Shown piece by piece: positions 48,794 to 58,452 of a DNA stretch of 64,000 nt. The notes below the pieces were generated by a model. The model worked only from the letters and a program-made list of their open reading frames with translations. It had not been told where the DNA came from and did not search any database. The position numbers were made by a program, and so were the translations under genes. The stretch covers positions 11,222,001 to 11,286,000 of the forward strand of contig CM075101.1 in the NCBI GenBank assembly GCA_037576195.1. Direction: 5' to 3'. The DNA comes from Phytoseiulus persimilis (Eukaryota; Arthropoda; Arachnida; Mesostigmata; Phytoseiidae). Position 1 is the first letter of the stretch, and each line of letters begins with the position of its first letter.

Positions 48794-51532
48794 GCCTGTA
48801 TTTTTGAATTGGTCATTTGTAAAATATGTAAAATCCCGCGAACGCCGATCTCTTCGTGACGTATCCAATACTAGTGTCTCAACGCCAGGATCGCACGCGA
48901 GGATTCGAGATTATAAGAGACAGCACTGTAACATGCTAATTTCAACTTTCGTCTCTCTCGTTCGCATAGTTAGCCAAGAGGATAGAGTAAGGCACACAGT
49001 TTCTGGGGGGGGGGGCGAGGAACGTGACCTCCCTTAGGTGAACTTCCTGCTGCATTCAGGGATCTTATGAAAAAACATGAGTTTGTTTTGCAATCCAGTA
49101 GTGTTTTCCCAGATAGACGGCTACGCTGAGCTCCTGGAAGGTCGGAAAAACTCGCTCTGTATATGATGCACTCCCTGCTGCAAACGGACTGCTGTTCCGG
49201 GCGTCCGTTATGCGTCCACACGAGATCGCTTTCAAGGCGTCTATCGACGCTCACTCAGGGAAACGGACGTATCGCCGAGAATCTCCCCGCAGCATCTATC
49301 ATCCCTTTTCTACAAGGGGCTAACTATGAGAGCTCTCCTCGTTGCAAGCTCGATGTCTCGGGATCGACCCAACCCACCAATCCATCAGCCAGAGTTGCAC
49401 GCAGGCTGAGAAGTACCTATGATCCACACTCTCTCGAAATTCTCTTTGGCACCCTAAAATAATTCTGAAACCCTCCCTCAGCTTCAGAAGTCCACTACAA
49501 ACGAGGTTCATTTCTACTCGCATTGAGAATGGCGGTGCCCGCACGGAGCTCAGCTGACTCGAACTCTACTGATGTTATATCCCGAGAATCGAGCTTGAAG
49601 ATTCCCGGATCATTTGTCGCATCAAATCTTCCGTGTAGATCCCCTTCACCGCTCACGGACGCGAACCCGGTCGCCATTCGCCTAGCTTGGTAGATAGAGG
49701 CTCACGCGCGCGACTGGAGTTCACATGAAGCCACATAATGACGAAAATAATAATGGGCAGCCATCAGGATCGCTCATTCAGAGTTTCGATCAGCTTCGAA
49801 TACTTTGCTTCCGGGCTGCGAGTTTCATGATCACCTCAGTGCAGACTCTGGAGCTCCTGCTTACCCCGATCTTTCCATCCTCTCGAAAATCACGCCACTA
49901 TGCTCGACAGCCGCCAGGGCCGTCGAGATTGGGATTTCTCTCCTCGCTGGACAAAACACTTCGTCTCTCGGGATCCAATAGATGCATTATTTTCTAGACT
50001 TTTGTGAATGAAAGTGGTTTATGGGCGTCTTCAGCATACGCTATTGTCCTCGCCGCAAGAGTTCAATGAGCCCCCCAAGCACAGTAACCCTAATCTGCGA
50101 CTATCGGGGGAGCCGGATGGTTCGCCAAGCCATGCCCCCGGAAACGGAGAAGTCAGCATTCAGCTACTGAAGCTGAGTTTGTCACTGACAGAGCCGGAAA
50201 TAACGAGTATCCCAGAATCGTACTCGACTCGCAACTGGGACCACGACAAGATGCCGATCAGGGGTGTCCGGAAATGAAGAAAAGTTATTCGTTCATGCGT
50301 TCAGAGAACTGCACCACTCTGATCTGTGAGATCGGTACAACTGACACTGGATTGCTTGTAAGGATCGGAAACGGGTACGATCAGGCTCGAGAATATCTAT
50401 TGGACCGTTGCGAGTCTCATCGGTTTCTCTGGGTGAATGATCCGCACACTTCGCGCCGACTCGTGAAACCTCGTCGAAGCTAGAGTGAGGTTGATAACAA
50501 GGAGACCCCAGGAGAAGCTCCGATGTCGCATGAATCCTTGACGTTCATTCCGACCCGCGGAAGAATTCCATTCTAGAATACGAAACGGACAATGGCTCAC
50601 CCATCCTCTCGACTTCCCGAAACGTGGTTACAGAGCTTTACACAAGTTTCGGACTTCCGGGGGAGAAGCCGGACATGGTTTCCGAAACATTCTCTTCGAC
50701 GCAACAAACTCGATGAAAGACGATGCTCGGAGCCGGACCATAAGGAAGAAGCTGGAGTCCGTACATCTATGCTACACTCAGACTGGTCAACGGGGATGGC
50801 GGCTTTTGGATTGCGGAGCTTGCATGCCAGGTGTTATCAAGGAACTCCAATAGAGAGGACGTGTTCTTGAAGAGTGCAAGTTTCTGGCCGGAGGGATCGA
50901 GCTGAACTAATCACAGACTGGGCACTGCTGCTCGAAGCGGTTGAATTGGAGCTCGGACCTCACAGAGAACGAGTAACTCGGCTTCACCTCGAGAACCTGG
51001 GAGAGTAGCAACGGACCATCGGGAGCGTGCCCGTATCCCCAATCCGTATTTCCGAGAAGAAAAGATTTATTTGCGTCCCACTTGACTTCCTCGTGGATGG
51101 ACTCCTAGGTCATCTTCCGGATCCCAGTGGACGAACAGTTGCTGACTTGAGTGTTATACGCAACTCGGAGTACCCCTTCACAGTGGCGTTTTCTATTTCC
51201 CGTTGAAGCATGTCAACGAGACGCCTGTCCGGCAGGAGGTCCGTCACAGGAACGCGACCATGTTTTGAATGTTTGGCTCGAGTCGGCTGTACACGGAAAC
51301 TCTGCAACTCATCGTACGAAAAACATCAGCCACGTACTGGGTGAAAGACTCGGCTCTATCATTCCATAGATCCAATCCAACAATGGGAACGACTCTTCAA
51401 CACCATGTTGGCCCAAACCCTCGTTGTTCGGGTATTGTGCGTTCAATTCGACCATCACCATACTCCCCGGTCGCGAGTGGTGACTTGACTTCAACTGGAC
51501 AAGCGCGCGGTCAGACGCTGTCCTTCCGTTTC
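48794..51532. other. Spacer downstream of SPT4; no gene recognised
   Basis: The SPT4 3' UTR must begin here, but no AATAAA is visible close to the stop. Neither strand shows a recognisable protein. A G run of about ten lies near 49003-49013. Decayed repeats are likely, given the relics on both sides. Confidence 0.4.
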
Positions 51533-51645
51533 TCCGGACCCGTTTGCCCGAAACCGTTTCCTCGAACCCGTTTCCCCGACCAGAAACCCTCTCCCGATTC
51601 CGACACCCTCCGAGTAGATGGGGTCTCTATGCAAAGCGCCGAGTC
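51533..51645 (+). repeat. Left arm of an inverted repeat flanking the hAT-type relic
   Basis: This arm matches the reverse complement of 52807-52913. Shared blocks include the GACCCGTTTCCCCGA type segment, CCGAAACCGTTTC, a CCCGATTCCGACACCCTC-like block, and TATGCAAAGC/TATGCAGAGC. The left arm has about 18 extra bases from an internal duplication of the CCCGTTTCC motif. Divergence shows it is old. Confidence 0.7.
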
Positions 51646-52251
51646 CGAGGAAGCGGACTTCAAGGGAAGCGAGTTGAGGATCCTCCTCTGTGCAACCTGA
51701 TGAACTTTGCGTAGAGGAATACAGTCGCATATCCCGCCAAACCTTAATCCGGAATCAATCATTTCAGATTTGGTTAATATCAGAATAACTTACATCAAGG
51801 ATTGGCAACTTGGTGAGGGTATAATCTGATTGATTGATGGATTGGTTTATCAACCGTTTCTTGCCGATATAAATTTCATTATGTGTAAGAAACCCTGTGC
51901 GCGGGGGTGAGTACACTCTGCTGGTTCGCGGGCCGGGGCGCAAAGGACCGTCGCGAGCGTTCAAACTTACAGGCCGCTACAGAGAACATATCTAAGCGAG
52001 CTCGAAATATTCGTGGGCCTTGTGACGTGTCTAAAAACGGTCACATCCGGCAAAGATGAGTCTTCGAACTCAGGAATAGTTTCCCAACAAGACATCCGAG
52101 CTCCATGAATATCACAACACGTAGATTTGACAAATGAAAAGTGAACACTCGATTCACTCGTCGACTCTTTCTTGTACGTCTTCGATAGCTGTGTTGGGGA
52201 TGGCGTCGAAGCGAACAACCGGTAACTCGGATCGAGAGGTTCCAGCCTGAA

Positions 52252-52739
52252 TGGAAAGAGACGTTCCCCTCCGTGAAGTTTAGAGAAAAACCAACGTGCT
52301 TGATTTGTGAGGGAAGCCTGTCGGTCTACAAGGAGCGAAATCTGCGGCGGCACTGCGGAAGCGCCCCCCAAGGTGAGGAATCCCTATCAGGTTAGGGAAG
52401 ATTCGAGAGAATTGAGGCACTGGAGACTGCTCGCCACAAGTCGGTTCTGATGAAGCATCGAAGCGAGCTATTTGATCGCTCGAGGAGTTGCATCCGCTGA
52501 CCGCTCTCTCACGGAAGGCGATTTGATCAAAAAGTGTCTCACAATCGCAGCGAACCAAGTGTGCCCCGAATCTTCCGAAAGTTTCACCGACTCGAGCTTT
52601 CCAGAAGAACCATACTTCAAAGAATTGGTGGCATCGCGACGAATATCACGGAGCAGCTCAGGCAGCGAGTGAATGACATCGAAGCTGAGAGATACTGCCA
52701 AGTATTACTCGTCGAGTCCCAGCACCGTCATTCCTGAAG
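52252..52739 (+). pseudogene. BED zinc-finger hAT-type transposase relic (GTF2IRD2/SCAND3-like)
   Basis: This is a fragment of a domesticable hAT-like transposase. The first piece, about 52252-52380, reads WKETFPSVKFREKPTCLICE and continues ERNLRRHC. That is a BED-like finger of the EW..FF...K.VCLIC...V..N..RH type, though the last histidine is gone. A second piece near 52500-52570 reads SLTEGDLIKKCLTIAANQVC, like the family segment F.DGEF.K.CL...A...CP. After a frameshift, TILQRIGGIATNITEQLRQR continues the family motif (T..RRI.DI..N...QL). The catalytic domain is absent. The recognition is from memory of the family pattern, and the copy cannot be functional. Confidence 0.72.
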
Positions 52740-52806
52740 CCGAGCGTTAGCGTCTATGGTCGGCCGACTTCACGTTTCTCCCCAATTTCTCAGCCTCATT
52801 CGTATC

Positions 52807-52913
52807 GACTGCGGGCTCTGCATATAAGCCCCTTTCATTGGGAGGGTCTCGGAATCAGGAGTGGGTGTATGGTCGGAGAAACGGTTTCGGGGAAACGGGT
52901 CAAGGGAAACAGG
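52807..52913 (-). repeat. Right arm of the inverted repeat flanking the hAT-type relic
   Basis: This is the reverse-complement partner of 51533-51645, about 1.16 kb away, with the transposase relic between. If these are true termini they are very long for hAT elements, so two separate insertions in opposite orientation remain possible. Confidence 0.7.
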
Positions 52914-53063
52914 CTGTAACCGATCAGACGACGAAAGGCGCGGTCCCGAAACCGGCAGCATACTGACTCAGGACGCACCTGTAGGGTCGTAAAGGTTTCC
53001 TGCACGTGTAGAAAAGAGAATACGAGAGACCTTCGACGACGGAAGAGCCGAAAAGAAGTATAC

Positions 53064-53242
53064 CTCGACGAATTCAAAAAGCGGCAGAGCTGGGAATCGT
53101 CGATCAGGCACATCTCGCACAGGAAGCCGATCACGTTTTGTGCATCGATGAGTCGACTTCGCTGGGCAGAATCTTCATACCAACGGTGGCACGCATGCAC
53201 GTCCTGGGAGAAAACCATGACTTTGCCGACGCGGGTGGCCAT
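53064..53242 (-). CDS. Weak candidate exon, unknown protein
   Basis: On the - strand 59 codons begin MATRVGKVMVFSQDVHACHR and end before a possible donor GTATAC at 53063-53058. The composition is protein-like. An adjacent - frame at 53322-53585 is also plausible. I do not recognise either, and no acceptor or start context confirms them. Confidence 0.15.
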
Positions 53243-54306
53243 GAGGACTCATTTAGAGGTCCCGAATAAGATTCAGGGGCTCAGGGGTAGTTTCAGATAA
53301 TACACGATACATGAAGTTATGTTAAGCCTGCCGGGTGAAACAGGCTCCATTAGCGCCGCGTGGCGATCGGTTGTGCCTTCGACCAAACGGTGACCCCACG
53401 ATTCGTACGGTAGATCCCGATTTCGCGGAATCGTCGAAGAAAACCGCAAAATTGGCTTTGCAGCTGCTCGAGCTGGAGGCCAGAGCACTCATGCGGTTCC
53501 TCAGCTTATGAATTTCGACGAACACCGCGAGAACATTCAACCCCAGGGTCGGCTTTCCGAACTTTAGAGGAGCGCCCTCGACCACGATGTATTGAGTTTT
53601 GAATTTTCGGTGCCCGTTCGAGTGTTTTCACAGCCGATACCGCCCGTGTTGCGTAGATGGAGTCTGTAAGGTGAAACGGAGTTCTCGATTAGAACTCGCA
53701 ATTCAGAGTTATAAATCAAAAGATGGATGACTGGATCCGATGAGCCCGATTCTGGGCCTCGGACAAGCCGACACCTTCTCGACTAGATCAATCGATCGGT
53801 TTCCTTCCTGAAACTCAAACGGAGAGGGACATACAGCTGACCTTGATCTTGCGATTGCTCAACTTTCCCGCAAGAGAATTTCGATTCATTTTTCGAATCG
53901 ACGTTATCTTGCCCGAATTCCACGACGCCAATGAGAGAAAACGTGATCACAGCGTTGGTTCGGACGTTACTCGACAATTTCGATTTCCGCGACTGCGATG
54001 GTTTCAGAGAAATTGCGGTGTCTGCGCAATCGTTCAGCCGCAAACGTTTTTTCCAGTTATTCCATTTCTCCTGTGCGCCTTCTAGAAGCGGATATTTGGT
54101 CTATTGAATCACTAGCAAGATTACTCTCGACGCTTCCGAATTTCAAGTTCGGTGCGAGCTTCAGGTGGCATCATAGCCAACAGCGAAGCTCGTCAACTTT
54201 GGTCAGTGAAGTTTCCCTCGACCGACCAAGCCATAGCAATTTCGTGGCCGGCGATGGATGAAAAGAAAGGCCATCGGCAGATATTTTCCTCACAAGGAGT
54301 GAACAG

Positions 54307-54312
54307 TTTATT
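54307..54312 (-). terminator. Candidate polyadenylation signal of DNAJC22 (AATAAA on -)
   Basis: TTTATT on + reads AATAAA on -, about 140 bases past the DNAJC22 stop codon, a normal 3' UTR distance. Confidence 0.55.
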
Positions 54313-54453
54313 CTTATCTCTACCGAACGTGATTTCGAGCTCCTTTTCGATCGTTCCTCATGGGACTGAGTTCCCAATATTTCTCTGTCGCTCCAGACTT
54401 CCACAGAACCTCCTGGTTTCAGGACCGAGTATTCACTGCATTCCGCTCGGGGG

Positions 54454-55518
54454 TCAGAGTTCGACTCTCAGGGATTTCTTGTTTGTTCGTACGCGCTTCG
54501 ATTTTGTCGTCGACAATAACTCATAGGCGGCACCAATGTCCATAAATCTTCGTTCGGCTGAAAGCCTTTCCCCGAGATCCCTAACTCTGTCTGGATGGTA
54601 CTGACGAGCCAATCTCCTGAACGCGGCTTTGATGTCATCTTCCGGGGCATTCTGTGATACGCCGAGGATTTGAGCAGCGTTCTCCTCAGGGGTAGAACTG
54701 ACGAGAACTTCCCATACAGAGCCGAAGCCATGATAGCGGACGTGATTGTATACCACCGGTATCGAGTCCCTTATCTGATGCATAACATCCTCCGCGTGCA
54801 AGTAAATATGGCGCAGCGCGTCAACGCATCGCACTTCTGCTTCATCTTCTTGAAGTGTTATTGTACAGTTATGAACGAGAGAACTTGCTGCGAGAGACAC
54901 TATGATTCCCACCAAAAGCGCGTTGGAACCCAACCTTTGCAGCTTGGAGCCGTAGTTATTCGGCTTCGAGCGAAACCTCTTCGATGCTCCGAACGTATGG
55001 TCTGACACCATCAGACACCAAATGCGGGTGGCCTCAGGGAAGTACATGTAATATGGGGTGGTGAGAAGGGCTCCTTGCGCAGCGCTCCAGAAAGATCCTT
55101 CGGTTTCTCCGATGTTCCCGAAGAAGTAAACTCCGTACGCAACGACAAGACTCATCAGGAGAGGTATAACGAAGGCTTCAATGCTCTTCGGAAAGAAACC
55201 CTCCGGTATCGAGCTTTCGGTCAAGCCGCAGAATGAGCAAATGAGCCATGAGCCTGCCACATCGACATGAAATGGTCGGGATGGCTTCTTCCGGGTCTTT
55301 GTTCTCTCCAGGAATTTTCCGTTGTAGACACCGACGGAGTTGGCCCACGCAACGTAGTGCCGCATTCGGAACGCGTCGTGAATCCAGCCCACCACAAAGC
55401 CGCCCAAAGTCACTAACTGCACGATGCCATGCCGGTCTCTCCCCAGATAGAAGTGGTGGGCACCGAGAAGCCCTAGTGTTCCCCACAAGAAGAATGCCAC
55501 GGCTAGCGACTTCGCCAT
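54454..55518 (-). CDS. DNAJC22: DnaJ homolog subfamily C member 22 (wurst), intronless
   Basis: This is a multi-pass membrane J-domain co-chaperone. In flies wurst recruits Hsc70 and clathrin and is needed for endocytosis in airway development. The product is 354 residues. It starts [20 protein letters not shown], then [11 protein letters not shown], the TM2-type hallmark, followed by several hydrophobic segments such as [19 protein letters not shown] and [16 protein letters not shown]. The J domain is C-terminal, from about residue 279 ([20 protein letters not shown]), with HPD at 308-310, as in this family and unlike most DnaJ proteins. The frame is open 30 codons further upstream to 55608, but MAKS matches the family start and I chose it. 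A basic tail ends the protein. The coding region is intact with no introns, so retrocopy origin is possible though nothing else suggests it. Confidence 0.93.
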   Translation of the reverse strand: MAKSLAVAFFLWGTLGLLGAHHFYLGRDRHGIVQLVTLGGFVVGWIHDAFRMRHYVAWANSVGVYNGKFLERTKTRKKPSRPFHVDVAGSWLICSFCGLTESSIPEGFFPKSIEAFVIPLLMSLVVAYGVYFFGNIGETEGSFWSAAQGALLTTPYYMYFPEATRIWCLMVSDHTFGASKRFRSKPNNYGSKLQRLGSNALLVGIIVSLAASSLVHNCTITLQEDEAEVRCVDALRHIYLHAEDVMHQIRDSIPVVYNHVRYHGFGSVWEVLVSSTPEENAAQILGVSQNAPEDDIKAAFRRLARQYHPDRVRDLGERLSAERRFMDIGAAYELLSTTKSKRVRTNKKSLRVEL

Positions 55519-55909
55519 CGCGTCAACGATCACACGTAGACCGGGAACTGGGACTGGTGAGATTAGGAGTCTAGCATGCCAGAGCAATTCCAGTATTGCG
55601 CTAGCCACCTAACACAGTTGCTTATACACGGCAAAACCGACGCACTTGAGATAAAACTTCAACTTTCACAGCCGAACGAATACAACTCTTCTTCGACAAA
55701 TAACCCCTGTCTTCAGTCTTCCGTGGGAGGGCTCGTCGATCTGAGAACGGATTTGAGAACGGATCTGAGAGATCACCCGAAGATCTCGGAATAACCGACA
55801 CCTCTCTCCAATTCAGAGGGTATGACCGAGGCTCTCGCCGACTGTTCACGATACCACCCGACCGAAACACCATTGGAACGTAGCGGTTTTCTGATTACTG
55901 CAGCCTAGG

Positions 55910-55964
55910 CATCTCGGTAGTCCAGCGGTTGGCAGTGAGGAGCCAGCCAACCTCGGGTGAGATG
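55910..55964 (+). ncRNA. Nested stem structure with a tRNA A-box-like motif
   Basis: CATCTC (55910-55915) pairs with GAGATG (55959-55964). Inside, GGTTGGC (55927-55933) pairs perfectly with GCCAACC (55946-55952). The stretch between begins TAGTCCAGCGG, close to a tRNA A-box. It is too short for a tRNA and has no clear B-box. It could be a tRNA-derived SINE head or tRNA pseudogene, or chance. Confidence 0.25.
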
Positions 55965-57910
55965 AAAATCGGATACGATTTTCAACAAGAAAAGTTTCGC
56001 TCCAGAAAACGCATAATTAGGACATCGGCGGCATCGAACGACCGGTAGGTTTCCCTATTGGCCGCCGCGAATAGCAAACCATCCTTACTGATTCGGGTTC
56101 AGCTGAAAACCGTGGCAACCGAGAGAGACTTCACTGCTATCTCGTAATTCACAATCGCTTCCTCCTTTCGATAATGAGTCATCTGTAAGTGTTGATGAAA
56201 CCACAGACTTTGTTTGCATACAGCTGCGGGGTCCCTCCGATTTCCCGCGAGCTTCTGGGACATTCGGTAGACCCAACCTCGCTGAACTCTGTTGCACAAT
56301 GAGGGCCTCAGGCTCAGGCGTCTACCTCAGGAAGTCTTAGCATCAGTCAGGTAGGTACCAATAGACGCCCCCGGAGTTCTCACCCCGGAAACATAACTAG
56401 TGCCGCCCGCCTCACACTCACTCATCTTCGGGCTGTCCCCATTGCAAACTCCCGCGTTCATGGGGCAGACACTCGAAGATTGATGTTTGTATCAGCGTTC
56501 CGCGCGATACTTTTTAAAACGTTAAAGAACTACCCTCCTTGTTGAGCTCTCGGAACGAGTATTATCAATGAGATCCAACGACGAGTTTCAGGCACACCTG
56601 TTCAGCTGTTGAAGCCTGTTAGGGAGCTCGCGGATCTTCTGATCTCTCAACTCCTCATGGCGCTCTTGACATAAATTGTAGATCTTCTCTTTTTGGTGAG
56701 ATTCTGGCTCGCCTTGGTACCTTGCAGCGACGCTCACTGAATTCATCGATTCCGACTGCCCGTCCGTAGCTTACGGAATTCGCACGATTCCGATAACATG
56801 AGAAAGAAAAACACTCTATCGGGATCGAAAGCACTCTGGATCAGTTCCGTTGCGGCTAGCTCCCGGTACAACAAACGAATCCTCGCCGGTAGAATGTAAG
56901 CCTACATTGAAAGATCAGGTTGCGCCCGTGATTCACGTTCCTCGAGTCATCTATGATCCCGGCCACGATCTCCGAAGAGTAAGTTCGAGCTGCTGCCGAC
57001 CTGCTTTTGCTACCAGAGTCGTTGCAAGCCGCCACTTCGGTAGCCTCTATGTTGATACGCAATAGAGTGCGGGCCAATTTCCTCGCGGGGCCAACTTCCG
57101 CGCAGAGGCTGTGATTTCTCATCGAGTTCCCATTCTCATCATTTTCATGACAGCCGACCCTGTCTTCATCCATTGAGTCAGCGATAGAGGACCTAGCGCA
57201 AAGACCATATCGGACTAAGCATGGGGTTCTGGCCCTGGGGCGTCTTTTCAAAGTGCTGTGCTGCGAGGTACGCCACTCCTTCCCCGGGGCCCCACCTGCC
57301 ATCATGTGTTGATTGATGTGTGAGCCGTGGCCGCTGAAATTCGCCGAAAGTCTCAAAAGACAAAAAAAAAAAGGGTTTTCCTTCAAAGGAATAAGCCTGG
57401 AAGAGCGACGAGACTCAGAAATCCGCTGTGCATTACATTGGACAGATGGTAAGTCTTGCCACAACTCATGATATCCATAAGTCATGGAACCGTTGACGTC
57501 TCCAGTAGAGGAATAGGGTATCATCATCTCTTTCGCTAGAGATGGGTGAACTTGATTTGATCGAGCCGATGAGTGGCCCACAACGTATGCATCATCCTGA
57601 TGATCCAACAAGAAAACCTCACAAATTCTCCATGGGGTTAACAACATTGTAACAAGCTGGCCACTCGAAGTCATCCGGATCATTGGAATGAAGCATTCTT
57701 GCTCCGCCGACGATCACCTCGGAAGAAAACTCGAGGTTTGAGCCTCCGCGAGTAGGCATGTATTTTTGCGACTCGTATCTCGGTGTACGAAATGGAGCTC
57801 CACCATCAACAGACGATTTCAACCCACCGAAATCATCCAATTAATGGTGGATCCCTGTTCTCGGACTCGAATATTAATTTCCGAGTCCCGGGGATGCATG
57901 CCATACCGAT
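55965..57910. other. Spacer before the Helitron-like array; no gene recognised
   Basis: The - strand holds a 275-codon frame (56856-57683) with no recognisable domain and patchy low-complexity composition. I do not call it. An A-run of about 12 lies at 57361-57372. Confidence 0.4.
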
Positions 57911-58080
57911 CCCCCCCTCACCATTTACCCCGACGGTGACCCCCTCAATACCATCACATGTATGTAAATTCTGACGATAAGATGCAACGCCCCAATTTGA
58001 CGCCAGCTAGACTCCGAGGACACATCGCATCGTCATCGTATACCCTCCCCACCCCTCCTCACTCTCTCCTTACCCCCTCT
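57911..58080 (+). mobile_element. Truncated copy of the Helitron-like internal region
   Basis: This stretch parallels 58275-58420. Both share a 'gaccccctc..ata' block, 'aattctgacgataag.tgca', 'cgcccc', 'tgacgccag', and 'tcgtcatcg.ata' followed by C-rich sequence. It is a partial copy lying directly upstream of the next unit's 5' end, which extends the tandem arrangement. Confidence 0.65.
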
Positions 58081-58452
58081 TCTATATATATCTATACTTC
58101 TATATCTATCTATATATATAAAAATCCAGGGTCTGTTTGTTTGTTTGTTTGTTTGTATGTCCTCAATAGGCTCCTCTGGTATTGATCGGATCGACTTGGA
58201 ACAAACTGCATAATGTAGGGCGGCTCTCCGGGACGGACATAGGCCACCCACCCCTCCCCCCTCCTCCTCCCCTCCTCCCCCCCTCGCGATCTACCCCAAC
58301 TTTGACCCCCTCCATACTGTCATCCGCATCCAAATTCTGACGATAAGGTGCACCGCCCCGTTATGACGCCAGCCAGACTCATCCCATCGTCATCGGATAT
58401 CCTTCCCCACCTCCTCTCCTGTACATCTATCATGAAAATCTATCATAAAAAT

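Noticed and set aside
48109..48807. Unspliced 232-codon frame over SPT4
   Set aside because: It reads through both introns and gives a wrong C-terminus. The three-exon model restores the conserved Spt4 ending.
56856..57683. 275-codon open frame on -
   Set aside because: No recognisable motif, mixed low-complexity stretches including an FFF run from the A-tract, and no supporting promoter or poly(A) signal.
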